A stretch of DNA of 25,911 nucleotides, from the NCBI GenBank assembly GCA_023423045.1, contig JAFAGA010000013.1:1-25911 (forward strand), read 5' to 3'. Positions 1-6,667 of the stretch are shown here, in pieces. The notes below the pieces were generated by a model. That model was not told where the DNA came from, ran no database searches, and worked only from the letters and a program-made list of their open reading frames with translations. The DNA comes from Bacillota bacterium (GTDB lineage: Bacteria; Bacillota; Clostridia; Lachnospirales; Lachnospiraceae). Both the position numbers and the translations under genes were made by a program. Every line of letters begins with the position of its first letter. The stretch's first letter is position 1.

Positions 1-501
1 TTTGCTTCCGTCTATGCGGAGAAGGGAAAACCGAAGACCGGCTTCCCTGTATCCGGCCTGCTTTATACCATGGAGGAACTGCTGGGATATCATAATGCGG
101 AGGAAGCGGTGGTTGTGGGTACCGGAGCGCTTGCCAGGACAATCATTGCCAGGGAAGGCTTTCAGAATTGCGGACTGAATATTGTTGCCGTCTTTGATAC
201 AGGCACAGGGGATAACCAGGCGGAGCTGGACGGTGTAAAGGTGCTGCCGTCGGAGAAAATCAGCGATTTATGCAGGCGTATGAAGATACCCATGGGAATT
301 ATAACGGTACCTGCGAACCAGGCCCAGGTGGTATGTGACCAGCTGGTGGCAGGCGGGGTGCTTGCGATCTGGAATTTCGCGCCGGTTCACCTATCAGTGC
401 CGGAGAATGTTCTGGTGAGGAATGAAAATCTCGGGGCCTCCCTCGCCGTACTGTCCAATCATCTGAAGAGGATGATCCTGGAGCAGGATACTCCGGTCTA
501 A
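1..501 (+). CDS. rex: Redox-sensing repressor Rex, 3' part (first paralog)
   Basis: The open frame runs in from the left edge with no start in the window, so the N-terminal winged-helix domain is missing here; this is truncation by the window, not a broken gene. The visible part is the Rossmann NAD(H)-binding and dimerisation domain. It opens with the GFPVSGLLYTMEELLGY stretch that follows the DNA-binding domain in Rex, then a nucleotide-binding VVVGTGALAR turn, an acidic AVFD strand end, a GIITVPANQAQ segment, and the conserved AIWNFAPVHLSVPENVLVRN block. Rex proteins repress fermentation and hydrogenase genes and release DNA when NADH/NAD+ rises. A second, complete Rex lies at 3482-4108 and shares the NFAPVHL block and overall layout, with the glycine motif GAGNLGR in place of GTGALAR. 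Identification as Rex is firm; target assignment between the two copies is unknown. Confidence 0.93.
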   Translation, partial: FASVYAEKGKPKTGFPVSGLLYTMEELLGYHNAEEAVVVGTGALARTIIAREGFQNCGLNIVAVFDTGTGDNQAELDGVKVLPSEKISDLCRRMKIPMGIITVPANQAQVVCDQLVAGGVLAIWNFAPVHLSVPENVLVRNENLGASLAVLSNHLKRMILEQDTPV

Positions 502-555
502 GGTACGGACATCGTTTGTAATGTTACTAAGCATGAATGAGAAAGTTGGAATTGT

Positions 556-1494
556 ATGAATACACTGCATCTAAAATATGCAATAGAGGTGGAGAGGACG
601 AGCTCCATTTCACAGGCGGCGGAGAATCTTTTTATGGGGCAGCCCAGCCTCAGCAAAGCGATCAAGGAGCTGGAGGATACGCTGGGCTTTACCATCTTTG
701 AACGCACCTCCCGGGGAGTGACTCCCACACAGAAGGGGCTCAAATTCCTCTCCTATGCCAGAAACGTGCTGAATCAGCTTGAGAAGATGGAAGCTCTCTC
801 CGATGCGGCGGATACGGAGCTGCAAAGCTTCAGTGTATCCATCCCCCGGGGGAGCTATATCGCGGACGCCATTACAAGTTTTGTGGCAGGGCTGGACCAG
901 AGCAAAGGTATGAATATCAATATTCAGGAGACGAATTCCATCCAGGTGGTGAATAATATCATTGATGGCCCGTTTAATCTGGGCATCATACGCTATCAAA
1001 CAGAGTATGAAAATTACTTTATTGATTACCTGACAGAGAAGCAGCTTAGATTTGAGCCGATTTGGGAATTTGAATATCTTGCGCTTATGTCGGAACGGCA
1101 TCCGCTGTCCCGGAGGGAGAAGGTGGAGCAGCAGGAACTGGAGACCTTCACGGAGATAACCCATGGAGATACGGCAATTCCCTATTTGATGCCGGGGAGC
1201 GGAGGGAAAGCGGAGCTTCCGGCGAAGGCTTCAAAATGCATCTATGTCTATGAGCGCTGCAGCCAGTATGACCTGCTCTCCAGCATTCCTACGACCTATA
1301 TGTGGGTCTCACCCATACCGGAGAAGTGGCTGAAGCGCTATCACCTGGTGCAGCGCAGGCTCAGGGACCAGGGGAAAAGATATAAGGATGTATTGATCTA
1401 TCCGAAGCAATATGATTTTACCGAGCTTGACCGGGTCTTTGTCAACAAGCTGTATCAGGCCAGAAATGAAGTGTCTTTTCGGGAATATCGTTAA
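556..1494 (+). CDS. LysR-family transcriptional regulator
   Basis: 312 residues, the usual LysR length. Residues 1-60 form the winged helix-turn-helix: a start resembling MNTLHLKYAIEVERTSSISQ, then AAENLFMGQPSLSKAIKELE as recognition region and GFTIFERTSRGVTPTQKG as wing. A linker helix follows (about 62-82), then a periplasmic-binding-protein-like effector domain to the C-terminus. The effector is not predictable from sequence. The ATG at 556 has only a weak upstream purine stretch, but the HTH begins immediately, so the start is well supported. It lies 54 bases after rex, with a 508-base intergenic region containing strong palindromes between it and the alcohol dehydrogenase. LysR proteins usually act on an adjacent promoter; here that could be its own or the dehydrogenase promoter (inference). 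Confidence 0.92.
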   Translation: MNTLHLKYAIEVERTSSISQAAENLFMGQPSLSKAIKELEDTLGFTIFERTSRGVTPTQKGLKFLSYARNVLNQLEKMEALSDAADTELQSFSVSIPRGSYIADAITSFVAGLDQSKGMNINIQETNSIQVVNNIIDGPFNLGIIRYQTEYENYFIDYLTEKQLRFEPIWEFEYLALMSERHPLSRREKVEQQELETFTEITHGDTAIPYLMPGSGGKAELPAKASKCIYVYERCSQYDLLSSIPTTYMWVSPIPEKWLKRYHLVQRRLRDQGKRYKDVLIYPKQYDFTELDRVFVNKLYQARNEVSFREYR

Positions 1495-1635
1495 TCTGTG
1501 GATGGATTATAATTGAATACGCAGTAAGGGAATGAGGATGAAAGGTGCGCCTGCCATAGAGCAGGTTGATGAAATGCACCTGCATCCTTATTTTTGTCTC
1601 ATAAATTCTGGTTATAGTATCTTTGGATATACCAA

Positions 1636-1659
1636 TATTGGAATATCGATATTCCAATA
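1636..1659. promoter_or_regulatory. 24-bp perfect palindrome, candidate operator
   Basis: A perfect palindrome centred on an ATCGAT core, with inner sequence GGAATATCGATATTCC extended by four further paired bases on each side. It overlaps a smaller palindrome CCAATATTGG at 1632-1641. It lies in the gap after the LysR gene. A GGAATATCGATAT copy recurs near 1829-1841. Such symmetry suggests a dimeric-regulator site; the regulator is not known. Confidence 0.45.
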
Positions 1660-1811
1660 CTGATACAACAGAAATGGCAGAAGCAGGGGTGGAACCCACG
1701 GGAGCTAGGGGAATGCGGATGGAGATACTTAGAAATACTAGATATAAAGCTTTCATTTATACATATTTCAGCGGCTAATGGATCCGCCGGCTTTTAAAAG
1801 AAAAATCATGC

Positions 1812-1845
1812 AAATTATATCGATAATGGAATATCGATATAATTT
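1812..1845. promoter_or_regulatory. 14-bp inverted repeat with 6-base spacer
   Basis: Arms AAATTATATCGATA (1812-1825) and TATCGATATAATTT (1832-1845) are perfect reverse complements around ATGGAA. The right part shares GGAATATCGATAT with the palindrome at 1636-1659. A short T-run follows, so it could also be a weak AT-rich terminator, but its place just upstream of the dehydrogenase promoter and the shared core favour an operator pair. Confidence 0.4.
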
Positions 1846-1853
1846 TTTTGAAT

Positions 1854-1882
1854 TTCACATTCAAAGAAAACATTGTTAAAAT
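1854..1882 (+). promoter_or_regulatory. Candidate sigma-A promoter for the alcohol dehydrogenase
   Basis: TTCACA (1854-1859) and TAAAAT (1877-1882) are separated by 17 bases, a reasonable though imperfect vegetative promoter. The -10 lies inside the Rex-box-like site at 1873-1890, the arrangement expected for repression. Confidence 0.4.
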
Positions 1883-1890
1883 ATAGACAA
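1873..1890. promoter_or_regulatory. Rex-box-like operator
   Basis: TTGTTAAAATATAGACAA matches the clostridial Rex consensus TTGTTAANNNNTTAACAA at 12 of 14 defined positions; the left half-site is perfect. It overlaps the proposed -10 of the dehydrogenase promoter, and two rex genes lie within 2 kb. Binding is inferred. Confidence 0.5.
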
Positions 1891-1920
1891 ATAAACAACC
1901 CGGTAAATATTCTTATTAAC

Positions 1921-1944
1921 ATAGGTCAGCGCAACGCTGCCTAT
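1921..1944 (+). other. Leader hairpin upstream of the alcohol dehydrogenase
   Basis: ATAGG-t-CAGCG and CGCTGCCTAT pair around a CAA loop, giving a ten-pair stem with one bulged T in the presumed 5' untranslated leader. There is no T-run, so it is not a terminator. It may stabilise the mRNA or be incidental. Confidence 0.3.
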
Positions 1945-2002
1945 CGCTGTCATAGACCGGATGAAACTATAAACTATATTGTGAGCGAAGGAGATTAGGA
2001 CA

Positions 2003-3178
2003 ATGGCAAGATTTACACTTCCAAGAGATCTTTATCATGGCAAAGGCTGCCTGGATGCACTGAAAACATTAAAGGGACAGAGAGCAATTGTGGTTGTTGG
2101 CGGAGGAAGCATGAAACGTTTTGGTTTCCTGGATAAGGTTGAAGCGTATCTGAAGGAAGCCGGAATGGAGGTTCGCTTATTTGAAGGGGTTGAACCCGAT
2201 CCTTCCGTAGAGACTGTCATGAAGGGAGCCGTGGCAATGCGTGAATTTGAACCGGACTGGATTGTATCCATCGGCGGAGGATCACCCATTGACGCAGCCA
2301 AAGCAATGTGGGCATTTTATGAATACCCGGATACGACCTTTGAAGAGCTTTGTATTCCTTTTAATTTTCCTACCCTGCGTACCAAGGCAAAGTTTTGCGC
2401 CATTCCTTCCACCTCCGGTACGGCTACCGAGGTGACGGCGTTTTCTGTAATTACCGACTATGCCAAGGGGATCAAATATCCTCTGGCTGACTTTAATATA
2501 ACTCCGGACGTTGCAATTGTGGATCCGGATCTGGCAGAAACTATGCCGGCAAAACTCACCGCGCATACCGGCATGGATGCAATGACTCATGCGGTGGAGG
2601 CATATGTATCAACTCTGCATTGTGATTATACCGATCCCCTTGCCCTTCATGCTATCAAGATGGTGAGTGAAAACCTGGTGAAATCCTATCAGGGAGATAT
2701 GGAAGCCCGGTCCAGGATGCACAATGCCCAGTGCCTGGCCGGAATGGCATTTTCCAATGCGCTGCTTGGCATTGTACATTCCATGGCTCATAAGACCGGG
2801 GCAGCCTTCAGCGGCGGACATATTGTACATGGCTGTGCCAATGCCATGTATCTTCCCAAGGTAATTAAGTATAACGCCAGAGAGGAAGCGGCTGCACAAA
2901 GATATGCACAGATTGCGGCGTTTCTCGGACTGGAACCCAGTGTGGATGCCCTGATTAATCATATCAAGGAATTAAACAGAGCACTTGATATTCCATCCTG
3001 CATCAGGGACTATGAAGGCGGCATAATTGACGAAGCGGAGTTTCTTGAGAAGCTTCCCCAGGTGGCCGAGCTGGCAGTGGGTGACGCCTGCACCGGTTCC
3101 AACCCCAGATCCATCACTCCTGAGGAAATGGAAAAATTGCTGCATTGCTGCTACTATGATACGGAAGTTGCTTTCTAA
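2003..3178 (+). CDS. Iron-containing (type III) alcohol dehydrogenase, butanol-dehydrogenase-like
   Basis: 391 residues, typical of the family, reducing aldehydes to alcohols with NAD(P)H in the cytosol. The N-terminal half has the dinucleotide-binding VVVGGGSMKRFG turn (about 30-42) and the GGGSPIDAAKAMW signature (91-103). The C-terminal half has the metal site: D192 and H196 in HTGMDAMTHAVEAY, H259 in HSMAHKTGAAF, and H276 in HGCANAMYLP. By recollection the protein closely follows clostridial NADPH-dependent butanol dehydrogenase, including the IPSTSGTATEVTAFSVITDY block, but cofactor and substrate cannot be fixed from sequence. The ATG at 2003 has a GGAG site 8-10 bases upstream. It appears monocistronic, with a hairpin after it. 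The upstream Rex-like site suggests induction when NADH is high. Confidence 0.95.
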   Translation: MARFTLPRDLYHGKGCLDALKTLKGQRAIVVVGGGSMKRFGFLDKVEAYLKEAGMEVRLFEGVEPDPSVETVMKGAVAMREFEPDWIVSIGGGSPIDAAKAMWAFYEYPDTTFEELCIPFNFPTLRTKAKFCAIPSTSGTATEVTAFSVITDYAKGIKYPLADFNITPDVAIVDPDLAETMPAKLTAHTGMDAMTHAVEAYVSTLHCDYTDPLALHAIKMVSENLVKSYQGDMEARSRMHNAQCLAGMAFSNALLGIVHSMAHKTGAAFSGGHIVHGCANAMYLPKVIKYNAREEAAAQRYAQIAAFLGLEPSVDALINHIKELNRALDIPSCIRDYEGGIIDEAEFLEKLPQVAELAVGDACTGSNPRSITPEEMEKLLHCCYYDTEVAF

Positions 3179-3232
3179 TCTATAAACTGTATAATTGTGT
3201 CGCCAACGCAAGCAGGTTATTGATTTGAACAG

Positions 3233-3264
3233 ACAGGGGGGATTTCGCGATCAATCCCTCCTGT
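3233..3264 (+). terminator. Hairpin after the alcohol dehydrogenase, terminator-like
   Basis: A 12-base stem with one mismatch (ACAGGGGGGATT with AATCCCTCCTGT) around an 8-base loop, 55 bases past the stop codon. It is GC-rich but followed by ATAAAAATATTT rather than a clean T-run, so termination is plausible, not certain. Confidence 0.45.
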
Positions 3265-3294
3265 ATAAAAATATTTACCAGAAATATCAATAAA

Positions 3295-3354
3295 TTCCGA
3301 TTCTTCTTTCGGAAATGGAGTAATTGATAGAGATTACAGCAAAAAGAATCGGAA
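3295..3354. repeat. 11-bp inverted repeat upstream of rex
   Basis: TTCCGATTCTT (3295-3305) and AAGAATCGGAA (3344-3354) are exact reverse complements 38 bases apart. They lie in the 303-base gap before the second rex. The site does not resemble a Rex box; it could be a regulator site or a long-range stem. Nothing else clear was seen in this gap apart from the hairpin at 3233-3264. Confidence 0.3.
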
Positions 3355-3481
3355 AAGATATAGTTGTTATCTGATGGGTTGTTGTAAAGTATATTCTTTT
3401 TTTTGAAGACTGTATTTTGCATCAGCCCATTTTTTGTGAAAGAGGGTAGAATCCTAAAAATCCTTAGGAGGTGGTGCGATT

Positions 3482-4108
3482 GTGATATACAAGGAAATAT
3501 CATCCCAGGCCCTGCGGCGCTTACCCATGTACCTTCATTTATTAAAGGCGCTTCCGGAGGGAGGAATGACCAACATATCGGCGACCATGATAGCCAACGG
3601 GCTGAAGCTGAACGATGTTCAGGTAAGAAAGGATCTGGCCCTGGTGAGCCAGGGAGGGCGTCCCAGAACCGGATATGACATCAGAAGGCTGATTGCGGAT
3701 ATCGAACACTGCCTGGGCTATGATAATGCGGATAGTGCAGTCCTCGTGGGTGCCGGTAATCTGGGACGTGCCCTGCTGTCCTATGAAGGTTTTGCCGAAT
3801 TCGGTCTGGATATCGTCGCTGCCTTTGACCGGCCGGAATATACCGTCTGCCACACAGTGGCAGGAAAGCAGGTTTATCCTTTGGAAAAGCTTCCGGGGAT
3901 CTGCTCCAGGATGAAGATTAATATCGGTATTATTACTGTAGGAGCAGGGGAGGCTCAGAGCATCTGTGATCGGCTGGTGGAAAGCGGTGTGACGGCAATC
4001 TGGAATTTTGCACCGGTCCATCTGACGGTACCGGACCATGTGCTGGTCCAAAACGAGAATCTGGCCGGCTCCCTGGCAATCTTATCAAAGCAGCTGGCAA
4101 GACAGTAA
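3482..4108 (+). CDS. rex: Redox-sensing transcriptional repressor Rex (second paralog)
   Basis: 208 residues, full Rex length. The start is a GTG at 3482 with a perfect AGGAGG at 3466-3471, ten bases upstream. Residues about 1-75 are the winged-helix DNA-binding domain, including ISSQALRRLPMYLHLL and the helix region NGLKLNDVQVRKDLALVS. The Rossmann domain follows, with LVGAGNLGRALLSYEGF as NAD(H)-binding glycine motif, AAFD at the end of strand 2, and the Rex-specific AIWNFAPVHLTVPDHVLVQN block; the C-terminal helix swaps between subunits in known Rex dimers. It lies 115 bases before the hydrogenase operon and may be co-transcribed with it. Rex is expected to sense NADH and control the hydrogenase and alcohol dehydrogenase (inference from family and context). 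Confidence 0.96.
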   Translation: MIYKEISSQALRRLPMYLHLLKALPEGGMTNISATMIANGLKLNDVQVRKDLALVSQGGRPRTGYDIRRLIADIEHCLGYDNADSAVLVGAGNLGRALLSYEGFAEFGLDIVAAFDRPEYTVCHTVAGKQVYPLEKLPGICSRMKINIGIITVGAGEAQSICDRLVESGVTAIWNFAPVHLTVPDHVLVQNENLAGSLAILSKQLARQ

Positions 4109-4173
4109 GTGCTACCTTGCGCAAGCTTCACTTAAATCAGCACCCGCTATTTGTGCCGAGGCAAGGCAGCACT
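4108..4173 (+). other. Inverted repeat between rex and the hydrogenase operon
   Basis: Arms 4108-4120 and 4161-4173 pair over 13 bases with one mismatch (GTGCTACCTTGC against GCAAGGCAGCAC), enclosing about 40 bases. There is no T-run. It begins at the rex stop codon and could be an mRNA-processing or stabilising stem, or an operator. Confidence 0.35.
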
Positions 4174-4223
4174 GGGATTATAAATTATTTTTACTGCCGG
4201 ATGGCAGAATGGAGGCAATCATT

Positions 4224-4706
4224 ATGAAGGAAACATTTGATTTTGCAGTGGTTGATGGGATCATCGATGAGCTTGGCTGCGAACAGAGTGCAATCATTGC
4301 TATTCTACAGGGGATACAGGAACATTACCGTTATCTTCCAAGAGAGGTTTTCCCCTATTTATCCCGGAGGCTGAGTATCAGCGAGGCGAGAATCTACAGT
4401 ACGGCGACCTTTTATGAGAATTTTTCTCTGGAACCCAAGGGGAAGTATGTCATCAAGGTATGTGACGGCACCGCCTGCCATGTAAGGAAGTCAATTCCGA
4501 TTCTTGAGCGGCTGCGAGGGGATTTGGGGCTGACTGAGAAAAAGGCCACCACCGACGATTTGGGCTTCACCGTGGAGACGGTGTCCTGCCTGGGAGCTTG
4601 CGGCCTGGCTCCGGTAGTTACGGTGAACGATAAGGTATATCCGGCCATGACACCGGATAAAGTAACGAAGCTTCTGGGTGAATTGAAGGAGGAACTGACA
4701 TGCTAA
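4224..4706 (+). CDS. hydC: NADH-linked [FeFe] hydrogenase, NuoE-like [2Fe-2S] subunit
   Basis: 160 residues, usual for the NuoE/HydC/HndA family. The reading frame is open further upstream, but the ATG at 4224 is chosen because GGAGG lies eight bases before it and the family homology starts there. The N-terminal half is helical, with YLPREVFPYLSRRL and the IYSTATFYENFS stretch typical of NuoE. The thioredoxin-like [2Fe-2S] domain carries C80 and C85 (CDGTAC) and C122 and C126 (CLGAC). The subunit passes electrons between the flavin subunit and the hydrogenase chain in soluble NADH- or NADPH-dependent [FeFe] hydrogenases, some of which are electron-bifurcating with ferredoxin. It overlaps the next gene by seven bases, so translation is probably coupled. 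Confidence 0.94.
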   Translation: MKETFDFAVVDGIIDELGCEQSAIIAILQGIQEHYRYLPREVFPYLSRRLSISEARIYSTATFYENFSLEPKGKYVIKVCDGTACHVRKSIPILERLRGDLGLTEKKATTDDLGFTVETVSCLGACGLAPVVTVNDKVYPAMTPDKVTKLLGELKEELTC

Positions 4707-6571
4707 AGACAAGGGAAGATTTGATACAGATTCGCTCGGTCTATGCCGGAGCGTTAAAAAGGCAGACAAAAAAGCTGTTGGTATGTGCCGGAACAGGATG
4801 CGTCTCCTCCGGAGCGCTGGAGATCTTCGACCGGCTGGAGCAGCTGATGAAGGAGCACCGCATTGCCTGTTCCATTGAACTTACCCCGGAACCCCATGAG
4901 GATTCGGTGGGACTGAAGCAGAGCGGATGTCATGGCTTCTGTGAGCTGGGTCCCCTCCTTCGCATTGAACCCCAGGGCTGGCTGTACACAAGGGTACAAT
5001 TATCGGATTGTGATGAAATTATAGAAAAGACCGTGGTTCGGGGAGAATTTCTGGAACGCCTCGCCTATCAGAAGGATGGAAAGGTGTATCAAAAGCAGGA
5101 TGAGATTCCCTTCTACGAGAAGCAAACCCGGCTGGTGCTGGGGCATTGCGGGCAGATCGATGCCACATCCATTACGGAATATTTCAGCATCGGGGGATAT
5201 GCGGCATTGGAAAAGGCCCTGTTTGACATGGAGGCAGATGACATTATTCATGAAATCTCAGAATCCAGCCTCAGGGGAAGAGGAGGCGGCGGTTTTCCGG
5301 CCGGACGCAAATGGTCCCAGGTGAAAAGACAGAAGGAACCGCAAAAATATGTAGTCTGCAACGGTGACGAGGGTGATCCGGGCGCTTTTATGGATCGAAG
5401 CATCATGGAGGGGGATCCCCACCGGATGCTGGAGGGAATGATGATTGCAGGTCTGGCCTGCGGTGCCACCCAGGGATATATCTATGTACGTGCGGAGTAT
5501 CCGATGGCAGTCAGCAGGCTGAGGACAGCCATCATCCAGGCCACAGAGTATGGCTTGCTGGGGGAGAATATCCTGGGAACAGGGTTCAGTTTTCAGATAC
5601 ATATCAACCGCGGAGCAGGAGCCTTTGTCTGCGGTGAGGGCAGCGCCTTGACTGCATCCATCGAGGGTAAGCGCGGAATGCCAAGGGTGAAGCCTCCGAG
5701 AACCGTGGAGCAGGGCTTGTTTGATAAACCCACCGTATTGAATAATGTGGAGACCTATGCCAATGTTCCTTTAATTATATGGAATGGTGCAGACTGGTAT
5801 AAGGGGATCGGTCCCGAGAGCAGTCCGGGAACCAAGGCCTTTGCATTGACCGGCAATATTGAGAACACCGGCCTGATCGAGGTCCCCATGGGCACTACCC
5901 TGGGAGAGATCATCTTTGAAGTCGGAGGCGGCATGAGGGATGGCAAGGAGTTTAAGGCGGTCCAGATCGGAGGGCCTTCCGGCGGCTGTCTGACCCGTGA
6001 GCATCTGGATTTGCCCCTGGACTTTGATTCGCTGAAGAAGGCGGGAGCGATGATCGGTTCCGGCGGCCTGGTTGTAATGGATGAGGACACCTGTATGGTT
6101 GAGGTGGCACGCTTCTTTATGAACTTTACCCAGAATGAATCCTGCGGCAAATGTGTGCCTTGTCGGGAAGGAACGAAACGTATGCTGGCAATTCTGGAGC
6201 GAATCGTGGAAGGACAAGGGGAAGAAGGAGATATCGATCTGCTGCTGGAGCTGGCGGATACCATCTCCTCTACCGCTCTGTGCGGGCTCGGAAAGTCCGC
6301 AGCCTACCCGGTCGTAAGTACGATTAAGTATTTCCGGGAGGAGTACGAGGCACATATCAATGAGAAGCGCTGTCCTACGGGGAATTGCCAAAAGTTGAAG
6401 CAGATTACCATAGAGCCGTCCCTGTGCAAAGGATGCTCCAAATGTTCCAGAAGCTGTCCTGTGGGAGCCATCTCCGGAAAAGTGAAGGAGCCCTTCGTAA
6501 TTGACGGAGGTAAGTGCATCAAATGTGGTGCCTGCATTACCTCCTGTCCCTTCCACGCGATTGTCGGATAA
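4700..6571 (+). CDS. hydB: NADH-linked [FeFe] hydrogenase, NuoF-like flavin subunit
   Basis: 623 residues, as for HydB/HndC. Domain order: an N-terminal thioredoxin-like [2Fe-2S] domain with C29, C34, C77, C81; the FMN/NADH-binding core with GRGGGGFPAGRKW (193-205), NGDEGDPGAFMDR (221-233) and the CGEGSAL loop near 311; a SLBB-type segment around 375-460; the NuoF [4Fe-4S] site C482, C485, C488 (CGKCVPC) and C528; and a C-terminal two-cluster ferredoxin domain, C576-C579-C582-C586 and C606-C609-C612-C616. It oxidises or forms NADH on FMN and distributes electrons to iron-sulfur chains. The extra ferredoxin domain is typical of confurcating or bifurcating enzymes, but bifurcation cannot be proved from sequence. 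The start overlaps hydC by seven bases, with GGAGG upstream. Confidence 0.96.
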   Translation: MLKTREDLIQIRSVYAGALKRQTKKLLVCAGTGCVSSGALEIFDRLEQLMKEHRIACSIELTPEPHEDSVGLKQSGCHGFCELGPLLRIEPQGWLYTRVQLSDCDEIIEKTVVRGEFLERLAYQKDGKVYQKQDEIPFYEKQTRLVLGHCGQIDATSITEYFSIGGYAALEKALFDMEADDIIHEISESSLRGRGGGGFPAGRKWSQVKRQKEPQKYVVCNGDEGDPGAFMDRSIMEGDPHRMLEGMMIAGLACGATQGYIYVRAEYPMAVSRLRTAIIQATEYGLLGENILGTGFSFQIHINRGAGAFVCGEGSALTASIEGKRGMPRVKPPRTVEQGLFDKPTVLNNVETYANVPLIIWNGADWYKGIGPESSPGTKAFALTGNIENTGLIEVPMGTTLGEIIFEVGGGMRDGKEFKAVQIGGPSGGCLTREHLDLPLDFDSLKKAGAMIGSGGLVVMDEDTCMVEVARFFMNFTQNESCGKCVPCREGTKRMLAILERIVEGQGEEGDIDLLLELADTISSTALCGLGKSAAYPVVSTIKYFREEYEAHINEKRCPTGNCQKLKQITIEPSLCKGCSKCSRSCPVGAISGKVKEPFVIDGGKCIKCGACITSCPFHAIVG

Positions 6572-6667
6572 ATTGTGGCGGTGGTAAAAAGCGAATTGTA
6601 TGGCAACACCCTCAAAAATATTGTGCCGGCGCCTGATTGGCGACTCTTCGGCAGAATGGAGATTATT

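Noticed and set aside
4038..4223. Upstream extension of hydC
   Set aside because: Overlaps rex in another frame, no ribosome site, and family homology starts at 4224.
6575..6667. Upstream extension of hydA
   Set aside because: GTG start without a ribosome site; ATG 6668 has one and starts the ferredoxin domain.
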